DNA of 6,461 nt, taken from Pseudomonadota bacterium (GTDB taxonomy: Bacteria > Pseudomonadota > Gammaproteobacteria > Burkholderiales > SG8-41). The stretch covers positions 1 through 6,461 of the forward strand of contig JAEYXO010000367.1 of NCBI GenBank assembly GCA_023431245.1, given 5' to 3'. The stretch's first letter is position 1. Each line of letters opens with the position of its first letter. Shown here piece by piece: positions 1-6,074 of this stretch. The notes under the pieces are model-generated. The model was not told the origin of the DNA and ran no database searches. It was given only the letters and a program-made list of their open reading frames with translations. A program made the position numbers and the translations under genes.

Positions 1-2
1 GC

Positions 3-650
3 CACGCCGTGGCCGAGCGCATGGACGGCCTGGTGCTGCCGGGCGGCCCGCTGGGCGTGACGCCGATGCACATGCCCTTCGAGGGCACCATCACGCTGAC
101 GCCGGATACCTATCAACGCGTGGTCACCGAAACCTGCGCCTCCACCGCCCAGCACGGCGCCAAACGCCTGCTGATCCTCAACTGGCACGAGGGCAACATC
201 CCCTCGCTGGCGATCGCCTCGGAAAAACTGCATCGCGAAGTCGGCATGAGCGTGATCGTGGTGCAGGCCTGCTATGTCGCCGCCGAACTCTATGGCCACG
301 ACTGCGGCGGGCTGACCCACGGCGGTGAAATCGAAGCGCTGGCGGTGCTCGCCTACCAGCCGGAACTGGTGCACCTCGATCGCATCGACTACTCCTCCGA
401 CCACGGCCACGGCCGCAAATGGGACCGCCTGCGCCGCACCCGCAGCTACCAGCCGGTGCTGCGCGACATCAAGACCATCGCCGCGACCGGCTGGTACGGC
501 TCGCCGGAGCATGCCACGGCGGCAAAAGGCCTGAAGATGCTCAACGACATCGCCGACGCGATCGCGAAGGAGTGCACGGAAATCTTCGCATTGCTCGATG
601 AAGCACAGGGCGGCACCGCGGAAATCAAACATCTCAAGGTGGCCAGCTGA
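3..650 (+). CDS. Creatininase-family amidohydrolase, 5' end outside the window
   Basis: Partial gene; the frame is already open at base 3, so the GTG at 9 is internal rather than a start. The family consists of metal-dependent hydrolases of cyclic or linear amides (creatinine amidohydrolase and relatives such as MftE). Seen here: a PMHMPFEGTITL segment like the family's H-x-x-F-x-GT block; the core motif LNWHEGN, equivalent to the usual NGHGGN or NGHYEN, with the metal-ligand His at codon 186-188; HGGEIEA, equivalent to the family's HAGExET block, with His at 318-320 and Glu at 327-329; and a C-terminal GWYGSPEHATAAKG, matching the family's GxxGDPxxAxxEKG. The family is about 250 residues long and 216 codons are visible, so the missing N-terminus should hold the remaining metal ligands (E-x-H and an Asp). 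It is the first visible gene of the + strand operon and its stop overlaps the next start. Family is well supported; true substrate unknown, and creatinine itself is not implied. Confidence 0.88.
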   Translation, partial: HAVAERMDGLVLPGGPLGVTPMHMPFEGTITLTPDTYQRVVTETCASTAQHGAKRLLILNWHEGNIPSLAIASEKLHREVGMSVIVVQACYVAAELYGHDCGGLTHGGEIEALAVLAYQPELVHLDRIDYSSDHGHGRKWDRLRRTRSYQPVLRDIKTIAATGWYGSPEHATAAKGLKMLNDIADAIAKECTEIFALLDEAQGGTAEIKHLKVAS

Positions 651-1033
651 TGGCCAAGGTCCTCACCCAGGCCGAAGCCAAAAGCATGTGCCTGCCCGGC
701 CGCAAATCGCTGGAAATCGTTTCCGGCGAGAAGGGCTCTGAGGCGGTGACGCTGCGCCTGGTCGAAATCCCGCCGGCCAAACCCGGCGACGCCCCGCGCG
801 GCAAACACTTCCACCAGGGCTTCGAGGAATGCATCTACGTGATGTCCGGCGAAGGCTGCACCGAGGCCGACAGCGGCAGTTACCCGCTGAAGGCCGGCGA
901 CACCATCCTGATCCCCTCCGGCGAGAAACACGCCACGCGCAACACCGGCAGCGGACCACTGGTATTGCTGTGTTTCTTCCCGGTGGCCGACATCAGCAAG
1001 CGCACGCAGGAAACATCCCCACCCAAACCCTAG
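650..1033 (+). CDS. Small single-domain cupin protein (127 aa)
   Basis: A complete one-domain cupin, a small beta-barrel that normally binds one divalent metal. Both classic motifs are intact. Motif 1 reads H53-x-H55-x4-E60-x6-G67 and motif 2 reads G83-x5-P89-x-G91-x2-H94-x3-N98, giving the expected His/His/Glu/His metal site. Length is typical of the Cupin_2 group. The ATG overlaps the TGA of the creatininase-like gene (TGATG), implying translational coupling and a shared substrate or pathway. Cupins of this size act as isomerases, epimerases, dioxygenases or sugar/organic-acid binding proteins, and the sequence alone does not say which. The last dozen residues are hydrophilic and Pro-rich, and the TAG stop is also the first three bases of the adjacent inverted repeat, so insertion of that repeat may have set the present C-terminus. 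Confidence 0.88.
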   Translation: MAKVLTQAEAKSMCLPGRKSLEIVSGEKGSEAVTLRLVEIPPAKPGDAPRGKHFHQGFEECIYVMSGEGCTEADSGSYPLKAGDTILIPSGEKHATRNTGSGPLVLLCFFPVADISKRTQETSPPKP

Positions 1034-1134
1034 CCACAGAGGACACAGAGAGCACAGAGAAATCCTGTATGCAGGCAGCGTCTTGCTCAGGCGTTTTTCG
1101 CAGTTCTCTGTGTCCTCTGTGACCTCTGTGGCTA
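1031..1134 (+). repeat. Inverted repeat of CACAGAG heptamers (MITE/REP-like intergenic element)
   Basis: Two 31-bp arms (1031-1061 and 1104-1134) are inverted copies of each other with 28 of 31 positions matching. They surround a 42-bp centre containing a minor CCTG-TATG-CAGG hairpin. Each arm holds three exact CACAGAG units spaced every 9 bp and begins TAGCCACAGAGG at its outer end. RNA from either strand could fold into a long stem. Arrays built on this heptamer occur between genes in many environmental proteobacterial genomes and produce spurious peptides of the HRGHRGHRE or TEDTESTE type in gene calls. The element starts within the cupin stop codon and ends just before the AAAGG that probably serves the next gene. 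No clear target-site duplication is visible. Confidence 0.85.
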
Positions 1135-1149
1135 AAAAGGTTTTCATTC

Positions 1150-2127
1150 ATGACCATCGACGTCCTCTGCCTCCGCCCCGAAGCCGACTTCACCCGCGTC
1201 GGCGTCACGCCGCCGCAGAACCTCAAGATCGCCTACCGCAAGCCGGATGACGCCGACCTGCCGGCGCTGTTTAAACAGGCCAAAGCGGTGGTCATGCCCG
1301 CGGTCGGCCCGAAACTGCCGGCAGCGCTGTTCGAGGGCACGGCTCTCAAGGTCGTGCAGATCACCGGCGCCGGCGTTGACCGCCTTGATGAAGCCGCGCT
1401 GAAGAAACTCGGCATCCCTGTCGCCAATGTGCCCGGCGGCAGCAATTCCGCCGTCGCCGAATACGTCACCGCCTGCGCCTCGGTCCTGCTGCGCCGCTTC
1501 GCCTGGGCCGACGCCGAAATCAAGAAGGGCAACTATGTGCCTTTCCGCAACCGCATGATGGCCGACAACCTCGCCGGCATCGACGGCGCCACGGTCGGTG
1601 TCGTCGGCATGGGTGTCATCGGCATGGCGGTCGCCCAGGCCTTCCACCGCATCGACTGCAACATCGTGTACTTTGACCCGGCGCTGAAAGACACCGGCAA
1701 GGCAGACGCGATGGGCGCGAAAGCGCTGCCGCTCGAAGATCTGCTGAAAACCGCCGACGTGGTGACGCTGCATGTGCCGCTGATCCCCGCCACGACGAAC
1801 CTGATCGGCACCGCGCAGCTCGCGCTGATGAAACCGGATGCCGTGCTGATCAACGGCGCCCGCGGTGGCGTCGTCGACGAGGCTGCGCTGGCACAGGCGC
1901 TGCAGGACGAACGCATCGCCGGCGCCGCGGTCGACGTCTACAGCATCGAACCGGCCACTCCGGAGAATCCGCTGCTGCAACTGCAAGGCGAAGCGGCTTC
2001 GCGCCTGCTGCTGACGCCGCATGTCGCGGGTGTCACCCGCCAGTCGGCGGCTTTCCTGTTCAAGGCTTCCTGGGAAAACGTCCAGCATGTGCTGAACGGC
2101 GGGACGGTCGCCAACCGCGTCTACTAG
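1150..2127 (+). CDS. D-isomer-specific 2-hydroxyacid dehydrogenase (325 aa)
   Basis: NAD(P)-dependent cytoplasmic oxidoreductase interconverting a 2-keto acid and a D-2-hydroxy acid, in the phosphoglycerate dehydrogenase/hydroxypyruvate reductase/D-lactate dehydrogenase superfamily. Visible: an N-terminal substrate-binding half with ITGAGVDRLD (71-80) and a NVPGGSNSAVAEY segment (93-105); the Rossmann motif G153-x-G155-x2-G158; Asp176 at the end of the second strand, which favours NAD over NADP; and the catalytic Arg238 (NGARGG), Glu267 (SIEP) and His291 (TPHVAG). Length is normal and all catalytic residues are present, so it should be active. The ATG is preceded by AAAAAGG with a 9-nt gap, a weak ribosome site directly abutting the inverted repeat. 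It lies 116 bp after the cupin gene and 48 bp before the Gfo/Idh/MocA gene in the same direction. Exact substrate not determined. Confidence 0.93.
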   Translation: MTIDVLCLRPEADFTRVGVTPPQNLKIAYRKPDDADLPALFKQAKAVVMPAVGPKLPAALFEGTALKVVQITGAGVDRLDEAALKKLGIPVANVPGGSNSAVAEYVTACASVLLRRFAWADAEIKKGNYVPFRNRMMADNLAGIDGATVGVVGMGVIGMAVAQAFHRIDCNIVYFDPALKDTGKADAMGAKALPLEDLLKTADVVTLHVPLIPATTNLIGTAQLALMKPDAVLINGARGGVVDEAALAQALQDERIAGAAVDVYSIEPATPENPLLQLQGEAASRLLLTPHVAGVTRQSAAFLFKASWENVQHVLNGGTVANRVY

Positions 2128-2162
2128 AATACGGGGCAGGCGGCGCCAAGCGCCACCGCAAC

Positions 2163-2170
2163 AGGAGGAG
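2163..2170 (+). promoter_or_regulatory. Strong ribosome binding site that fixes a TTG start
   Basis: AGGAGGAG ends 5 bases before a TTG (2176-2178). The following codons enter directly into the Rossmann fold of the Gfo/Idh/MocA protein, and no ATG or GTG is similarly placed. The near-perfect Shine-Dalgarno sequence is the reason for choosing this rare start codon. Confidence 0.85.
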
Positions 2171-2175
2171 CCCCG

Positions 2176-3261
2176 TTGAAACCAAGCAAAACCCTCGGCA
2201 TCGCCGTCATCGGCGCCGGCCGCATCGGCACGCTGCGCGCGCGCCTGTCCGCGAAACATCCCTCCGTCGGCTTCCTCGCCATCGCCGACCAGGATCCGGC
2301 AAAAGCCGCAGCCCTCGCCAAAACCACCGGTGCCGACCTGCATTCATCAAACAATTTCGACATCATCGAGCGTCCCGAAGTCACCGCGGTCTTCGTGTCC
2401 ACACCCGAGGGTGAACATGCCGCGCCGGTGAAACGTGCGCTGGAACTCGGCAAGCCGGTGCTGGTGGAAAAACCGATTGCGCTGTCACTGAATGACGCCG
2501 AAGACATCCTCGCGACGCTGAAAGCCACCGGGGGCGAGTTGCGCATCGGCTACAGCCGGCGCTACAAGGAGTGTTACCTGCGCGCCAAGGAGCAGATGAT
2601 CCAGGGCCGCCTCGGCCGCGTCACCGGCGGGCTGGCGCGGGTCTACAACTCGCGAGCCCAGGCCTTCGCCATCCTCAAGCGCGACCCGCACGCCACCCCG
2701 GTGCTGGACGTGCTGACCTACTACGTCGACCTTATGTGCTGGTTCCTCGAAGGCAATGCGCCGGTGGAGATCGTCGCCCGCGGCCAGAAGGGCATTTTCC
2801 GCGACGCCGGTTACGGCGCCGACGACGTGACCTGGGCCATCGTCACCTTCGCCGACGGCGCGGTGGTCAACTTCGGCGTCAGCTACGCGCTGCCCGCGCG
2901 TTACCCGACGCTGGGCCAGTCCGACCGCCTCGAACTGCTGGGCACCGAGGGCACGATGATCGTCGACGACGACCACATGGACCACATCCTCTATTCGGAC
3001 AAGGGCATTCCGCATGCCTATGTGCCGGACCACGCGGTGAACATGGCCTTCCTCGGCAGCAACACTGCCGGCGACTGGGCGGTGGGCGACTTCTGGGGGC
3101 CGCTCGGCAACGAGACCCGCGCCTGGCTCGACCACCTGGTCACCGGCCAGCCGACCGTGCACACCACGCCCGAACAGGCGATGGTCAACCTGCAGACCAC
3201 GATCGCCATCGAACGCTCGGCGCGCGACGGCAAGCCGGTGCGGCTGCCGCTCGAAACCTGA
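2176..3261 (+). CDS. Gfo/Idh/MocA-family oxidoreductase (361 aa), TTG start
   Basis: NAD(P)-dependent dehydrogenase of the glucose-fructose oxidoreductase/inositol dehydrogenase/MocA family, which usually oxidises a ring or chain hydroxyl of a sugar, polyol or sugar acid. The N-terminal Rossmann domain (about 1-122) shows G13-x-G15-x2-G18, Asp38 after the second strand, VSTPEGEH (74-81) and the family hallmark GKPVLVEKP with Glu98-Lys99-Pro100. The C-terminal alpha/beta domain (about 130-350) includes LGTEGTMIVDD (255-265), a family-typical strand. Length is normal. In the usual D-x-G-x-H-x-x-D catalytic segment, this protein reads D178-V-L-T-Y182-Y-V-D185: both Asp residues remain but the His is Tyr and the Gly is Leu. 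The substrate or mechanism may therefore differ from inositol dehydrogenase. It sits between the hydroxyacid dehydrogenase and the binding-protein gene, suggesting consecutive redox steps on one imported compound. Confidence 0.92.
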   Translation: MKPSKTLGIAVIGAGRIGTLRARLSAKHPSVGFLAIADQDPAKAAALAKTTGADLHSSNNFDIIERPEVTAVFVSTPEGEHAAPVKRALELGKPVLVEKPIALSLNDAEDILATLKATGGELRIGYSRRYKECYLRAKEQMIQGRLGRVTGGLARVYNSRAQAFAILKRDPHATPVLDVLTYYVDLMCWFLEGNAPVEIVARGQKGIFRDAGYGADDVTWAIVTFADGAVVNFGVSYALPARYPTLGQSDRLELLGTEGTMIVDDDHMDHILYSDKGIPHAYVPDHAVNMAFLGSNTAGDWAVGDFWGPLGNETRAWLDHLVTGQPTVHTTPEQAMVNLQTTIAIERSARDGKPVRLPLET

Positions 3262-3293
3262 CCGCACAACACGCAATAAACCGGAGGAGCACC

Positions 3294-4259
3294 ATGCTGC
3301 GCACGACATTCATCGCCTGCGGCCTCATTGCCGCCACGTTCGCCCAGGCCCAGGACTACCCGAACCGCCCGGTGCGGATGATTTCACCGAACCCGCCGAG
3401 CGGCGCCAATGACACCATCGGCCGCATCATCGCCCTGAAGCTGGGCGAGGTGCTGGGCCAGACGATGGTGATCGACAACCGCGGCGGCGCCGGCGGCACA
3501 CTCGGCGCCGAAATCGCCGCCCAGGCCAATGCTGACGGCTACACCCTGCTCGCCGGCTCGGTGTCGACGCATTCCTTCTCACCCGCACTGCGCGCGAAGC
3601 TGAACTACGATCCGGTCAAGGACTTCACGCCGATCTCGCTGTTCGCGATCTCGCAGAACCTGCTGGTCGCCAACCCTTCCCTGAAAGTCTCTTCGGTGAA
3701 GGAGCTGGTCGCGCTGGCGAAGTCGAAACCGAAGGCGCTGAACTACGCCTCCGGCGGCACCGGCTCGACCAGCCATTACGCGATCGCACTGTTCGTGCAC
3801 CGCGCCGGCATCGACAGGGACACCATACATATCCCGTACAAGGGCGGCGCACCCTCGGTGGCCGCGACCATGTCCGGTGAAACCCAGTTCTATTTCGGCC
3901 CGATGGCCAGCATGACCTCGCAGGTGCAGGCCGGGAAACTGCGCGCGCTGGCGGTGGGCGGCATCAAGCGCTCCCCCACGCTGCCGGAGGTGCCCACGGT
4001 CGCCGAGGCCGGCATCCCGACCTACCAGTCCTTCGGCTGGTTCGGCATGCTGGCGCCCGCCAAAACGCCGGAGCCCGTGATCCGCAAGCTCAACCAGGCG
4101 GTCGCCACCGCGGTCAACTCGGCGGATGTCAGCCAGCGCTTCCTGCAGCTGGGTGTCGATCCGGTGCACAACACGCCGGCGGAGTTCCGCAGCTTCATCG
4201 CCGACCAGCTGGTCCGTTACCGGACTGCGGTGAAGGAACTGGGGCTGAAGGCGGACTGA
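3294..4259 (+). CDS. Tripartite tricarboxylate transporter (Bug/TctC-type) periplasmic binding protein
   Basis: A secreted solute receptor of 321 residues. The signal peptide is short (Met-Leu-Arg, then a hydrophobic stretch) and ends at a likely AQA/QD cleavage after residue 19. The mature protein opens DYPNRPVRMISPNPPSGAND, the Bug-family signature, with the family Asp at 40; further family blocks are IDNRGGAGGTLGAE (60-73), HIPYKGGAPS (179-188), GKLRALAV (214-221) and LPEVPTVAEAG (230-240). Known members bind carboxylates or other small acids and amides in the periplasm. A GGAGGAG site lies 5 bases before the ATG, 32 bp after the Gfo/Idh/MocA gene; the signal peptide begins exactly here, so a longer open frame reaching back to about 2571 is an artefact. 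No TctA/TctB membrane subunits are visible, so it may be an orphan receptor sharing a permease elsewhere. Last gene of the + strand operon. Confidence 0.95.
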   Translation: MLRTTFIACGLIAATFAQAQDYPNRPVRMISPNPPSGANDTIGRIIALKLGEVLGQTMVIDNRGGAGGTLGAEIAAQANADGYTLLAGSVSTHSFSPALRAKLNYDPVKDFTPISLFAISQNLLVANPSLKVSSVKELVALAKSKPKALNYASGGTGSTSHYAIALFVHRAGIDRDTIHIPYKGGAPSVAATMSGETQFYFGPMASMTSQVQAGKLRALAVGGIKRSPTLPEVPTVAEAGIPTYQSFGWFGMLAPAKTPEPVIRKLNQAVATAVNSADVSQRFLQLGVDPVHNTPAEFRSFIADQLVRYRTAVKELGLKAD

Positions 4260-4263
4260 GCGG

Positions 4264-4300
4264 AAAAAAACACGGGGCCACCATTGCCGGCGACCCCGTG
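4264..4300 (-). terminator. Rho-independent terminator of the CreD-like gene
   Basis: Read on the - strand, CACGGGGTCGCCG pairs with TGGTGGCCCCGTG to form a 13-bp stem closed by a GCAA (GNRA) tetraloop, followed at once by seven T residues. Three pairs are G-U wobbles in the - strand RNA. In the + strand RNA these become A-C mismatches and only the outer 7 bp stay contiguous, with no T-run after them. The element therefore acts mainly on - strand transcription, 13 bp past the CreD-like stop, and shields the convergent catabolic operon. No separate terminator for the + strand operon was found in the 54-bp gap. Confidence 0.92.
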
Positions 4301-4313
4301 CAACCACCGCCGA

Positions 4314-5591
4314 TCACCCCCTTTCCGGAACAGCGCTTCCCGTCTGCGACGTCTTTCCCGCCGCGCCACCGCCAAACACCACCCGCCAGTCCACCCGCGC
4401 CGTCAGCTGCATCAGCACGAACAGCGTCAGCACCGCGCCCAGCGTCACCGCCAGCCCGGTCAGTCCCTTGAAGAAAAAGGCATAGGAGAACAGCACCAGG
4501 TAAAGCAGTTGCGCCATGCCCGCCGCAAGGAAGGCATAAGGACCGCTGATCGCCGCGCGCAGGTAGGACAGCGTCAGGAACAGCGAGACGGCGGCTGCAA
4601 TGCCGAAGGCGAGATGGATGCTGACCTGGTCGGCAAGGTAGGCAAACAGCAGGTGGAAGGAAAAAAATGCGGAAGCCAGGAAGAAAAAATGCATCGGATG
4701 GAAATCGATGCCGCGGACGATGCCCAGCGCCAGCAGCACGACGATGAAAAAGAACAGTGACACCGGCGCAAACGAGGCGATCTCCGCCGCCAGCGGCCCC
4801 GGCTGCAGCTTCTCCGGCATCGCCAGCGCGATGTTGACGCCGGCCACCAGGCGGCGGAACTCCCAGACCAGGTGCCAGCCGCCGTCGACGGCCTGCCTGC
4901 GCGTCGGCGACATGCCGTCCTCCGGAAAATCGATGTCGCGGAAATCAGTGGTGACCGCCAGCCGGAAATTGCGCACCTCCGACACCCCGCTGCCCAGCGC
5001 ATAGGTCCAGCGCCCCAGGCCCTGGCTGCGGTAACCCGCGCGCAGCACGGCCTGTTCCCCGGGACCGAGCTCGACGCTGCCGGCGATGCGCCCGTCCTTC
5101 GCTTCCGGGGACCGCAGCCAGGGTTTGCCGTCGACCTCGAAACGCAGCTCGTCGAAGACCGCGCGTTGCGCCGGGAACGGCAGCGCGATGTCGATGACCC
5201 GGCGCTCGCGGTGGGGGTTGCCCAGCGTGTAAGCGGCGTCAAAACGCACCGTGTAGGTCGCGTACCACAGCAGCCCCTTCTGCCGGTGCTCCAGTCCCAG
5301 CGCCGCGCGCACATCGCTGGCCTCCAGCGCCAGCGGTTCGGCAACACGCTTGCTGACCGTGTTGCGGGTTTTCACGCCGTTGACCTCGGTTTCGACCTGC
5401 GCCGTCTCGTAGCGGACGGCGGCCACTGCCGGCGGCGCCTGCACCTGGGGTGCGCCCCACAGCTGCTCGACGCGGCTGCGCAGTCCCTCGTCGGCCTGGT
5501 GGGTGCGGCTGCCGGTGACGCCGGCGAGGATCCACCAGGCGATGACGGTGCAGGCATAGATGAAGGCAATGGCCACTAGGCGGCGGATCAT
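4314..5591 (-). CDS. CreD-like inner-membrane protein (425 aa)
   Basis: Polytopic membrane protein similar to CreD (inner-membrane CreD family). Layout: one N-terminal transmembrane helix (about 5-25), a large beta-rich periplasmic domain (about 26-272), then about five closely spaced helices (roughly 275-293, 300-320, 324-346, 351-375, 378-397) and a short C-terminal tail. The FHPMHFFFLASAFFSFHLLFA region near 297-317 matches the conserved HPM block opening the second helix of the CreD C-terminal bundle. I chose the ATG at 5591 because an AGGGA lies 5 bases upstream and the signal-anchor helix starts there; the frame stays open to 5717, but that 42-residue extension is Arg/Pro-rich, crosses a hairpin and is unlike the family. 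In E. coli CreD is induced by the CreBC system and affects envelope integrity and colicin E2 tolerance; its molecular activity is unknown. The periplasmic domain is too divergent to promise the same role. Confidence 0.78.
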   Translation of the reverse strand: MIRRLVAIAFIYACTVIAWWILAGVTGSRTHQADEGLRSRVEQLWGAPQVQAPPAVAAVRYETAQVETEVNGVKTRNTVSKRVAEPLALEASDVRAALGLEHRQKGLLWYATYTVRFDAAYTLGNPHRERRVIDIALPFPAQRAVFDELRFEVDGKPWLRSPEAKDGRIAGSVELGPGEQAVLRAGYRSQGLGRWTYALGSGVSEVRNFRLAVTTDFRDIDFPEDGMSPTRRQAVDGGWHLVWEFRRLVAGVNIALAMPEKLQPGPLAAEIASFAPVSLFFFIVVLLALGIVRGIDFHPMHFFFLASAFFSFHLLFAYLADQVSIHLAFGIAAAVSLFLTLSYLRAAISGPYAFLAAGMAQLLYLVLFSYAFFFKGLTGLAVTLGAVLTLFVLMQLTARVDWRVVFGGGAAGKTSQTGSAVPERG

Positions 5592-5688
5592 GTCTGTCCC
5601 TGCCGGATGCCGGACCCTGCAGCCAGGGCGCTGCGGGCCAGAAACTGGGGACCGGCGGAGCCTGCGCCCTGCCACGTCGTGATCCCGG

Positions 5689-5707
5689 AAAAACCGGCGG
5701 TCCGGTT
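5689..5707 (-). terminator. Possible weak terminator or attenuator after the small membrane-protein gene
   Basis: On the - strand AACCGG-ACCG-CCGGTT forms a compact 6-bp hairpin with a 4-nt loop, and its last two T residues run into a five-T stretch. It lies about 50 bp after the small protein's stop and about 100 bp before the CreD-like start, so it could stop or partially attenuate transcription between them. The stem is short and the T-run is partly used in pairing, so strength is doubtful. Confidence 0.4.
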
Positions 5708-5756
5708 GTTCACGCAAGCCCCAATCACCGGCCCGCAGCGTCCTGTGCGCATGGGC

Positions 5757-5918
5757 TCAGGCACCGGTCGCCGCCAGCAGCAGCACCAGCGCCGCGCAGG
5801 CGACGCCGATCAGCACGCCCGTCGCGGCGGCACGGGCCAGCCACACGCAGAAATCCCGGGTGATCTGCCGGGTCGTCAGCACGGTCCGGGTGACGGTCGC
5901 GTTTGATGATGCGTTCAT
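5757..5918 (-). CDS. Small single-pass membrane protein (53 aa), hypothetical
   Basis: Not recognised as a named family. The protein is 53 residues: a polar, Thr/Ser-rich N-terminus (1-21), then DFCVWLARAAATG and a hydrophobic helix of about 20 residues at 33-52 rich in Ala, Val and Leu, ending within a few residues of the C-terminus. The basic N-terminal part (Arg11, Arg18, Arg21, Arg29) predicts N-in, C-out topology. Support for a real gene is the excellent AGGAGA ribosome site 6 bases before the ATG and its position between the divergent regulator and the CreD-like gene on the latter's strand. A longer reading of the same frame, up to 6407, would run antisense through the response regulator and has no such start signal. 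A role in signalling or envelope stress with its neighbours is an inference from position only. Confidence 0.7.
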   Translation of the reverse strand: MNASSNATVTRTVLTTRQITRDFCVWLARAAATGVLIGVACAALVLLLAATGA

Positions 5919-5924
5919 GCCTGT

Positions 5925-5930
5925 TCTCCT
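5925..5930 (-). promoter_or_regulatory. Ribosome binding site of the small membrane protein
   Basis: The - strand reads AGGAGA followed by six bases and ATG. This near-consensus site, at ideal spacing, is the main reason for calling the 53-residue gene and for rejecting longer starts in the same frame. Confidence 0.8.
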
Positions 5931-6033
5931 GTGCAATGCGCCCCGATCGGGCAGGATCATTTCAGCAGGGCCTGATGGCGGCGTGATGCCGGAGCATGGC
6001 AAAGCGGCGAAGAATTGTGGCAAACCGGTGGCA

Positions 6034-6047
6034 GCCGCGGCCGCGGC
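6034..6047. promoter_or_regulatory. 14-bp perfect GC palindrome, candidate operator
   Basis: GCCGCGGCCGCGGC reads identically on both strands and sits in the divergent intergenic region, 27 bp before the response-regulator ATG. It covers the position where a -35 element would fall relative to the TATAGT box. GC-rich palindromes can arise by chance in such DNA, and OmpR-family regulators usually bind direct repeats, so operator function is only a suggestion. Confidence 0.3.
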
Positions 6048-6060
6048 GGGGGTGCTGCGG

Positions 6061-6066
6061 TATAGT
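6061..6066 (+). promoter_or_regulatory. Candidate -10 element of a leaderless response-regulator transcript
   Basis: TATAGT (five of six matches to TATAAT) stands out in very GC-rich sequence and ends 8 bp before the ATG, so transcription would begin at about 6072-6075, essentially at the start codon. No -35 match lies 17 bp upstream, where a palindrome lies instead. No Shine-Dalgarno sequence precedes the ATG. Confidence 0.45.
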
Positions 6067-6074
6067 CCCCGCCC

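Noticed and set aside
446..1147. A - strand open frame containing CSLCPLW and TEVTEDTE peptides
   Set aside because: Those peptides are translations of the CACAGAG repeat arms, and the rest is antisense to the cupin and creatininase-like genes.
2142..2154. GGCGC-CAA-GCGCC hairpin between the two dehydrogenase genes
   Set aside because: Only 5 bp with a 3-nt loop and no T-run; expected by chance in GC-rich DNA and not a convincing terminator or attenuator.
1144..2343. A 399-codon - strand open frame opposite the hydroxyacid dehydrogenase
   Set aside because: Low-complexity Arg/Gly/Asp-rich translation typical of antisense frames in GC-rich genes. The + strand protein has complete catalytic motifs.
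2571..4259. A 562-codon open frame that would fuse extra sequence to the binding protein
   Set aside because: The part before 3294 is an Arg/Pro-rich shadow of the Gfo/Idh/MocA gene. The real start at 3294 has GGAGGAG and a proper signal peptide.
5592..5717. Upstream extension of the CreD-like protein by 42 residues
   Set aside because: Arg/Pro-rich, not hydrophobic, crosses a hairpin and lacks a good ribosome site, whereas the ATG at 5591 has AGGGA and begins the signal anchor.
6018..6033. Sigma-54-like element TGGCA...TGGCA with GG and GC 10 bp apart
   Set aside because: Several mismatches to TGGCACG-N4-TTGCA and no enhancer-type regulator visible; the TATAGT box explains the regulator start more simply.
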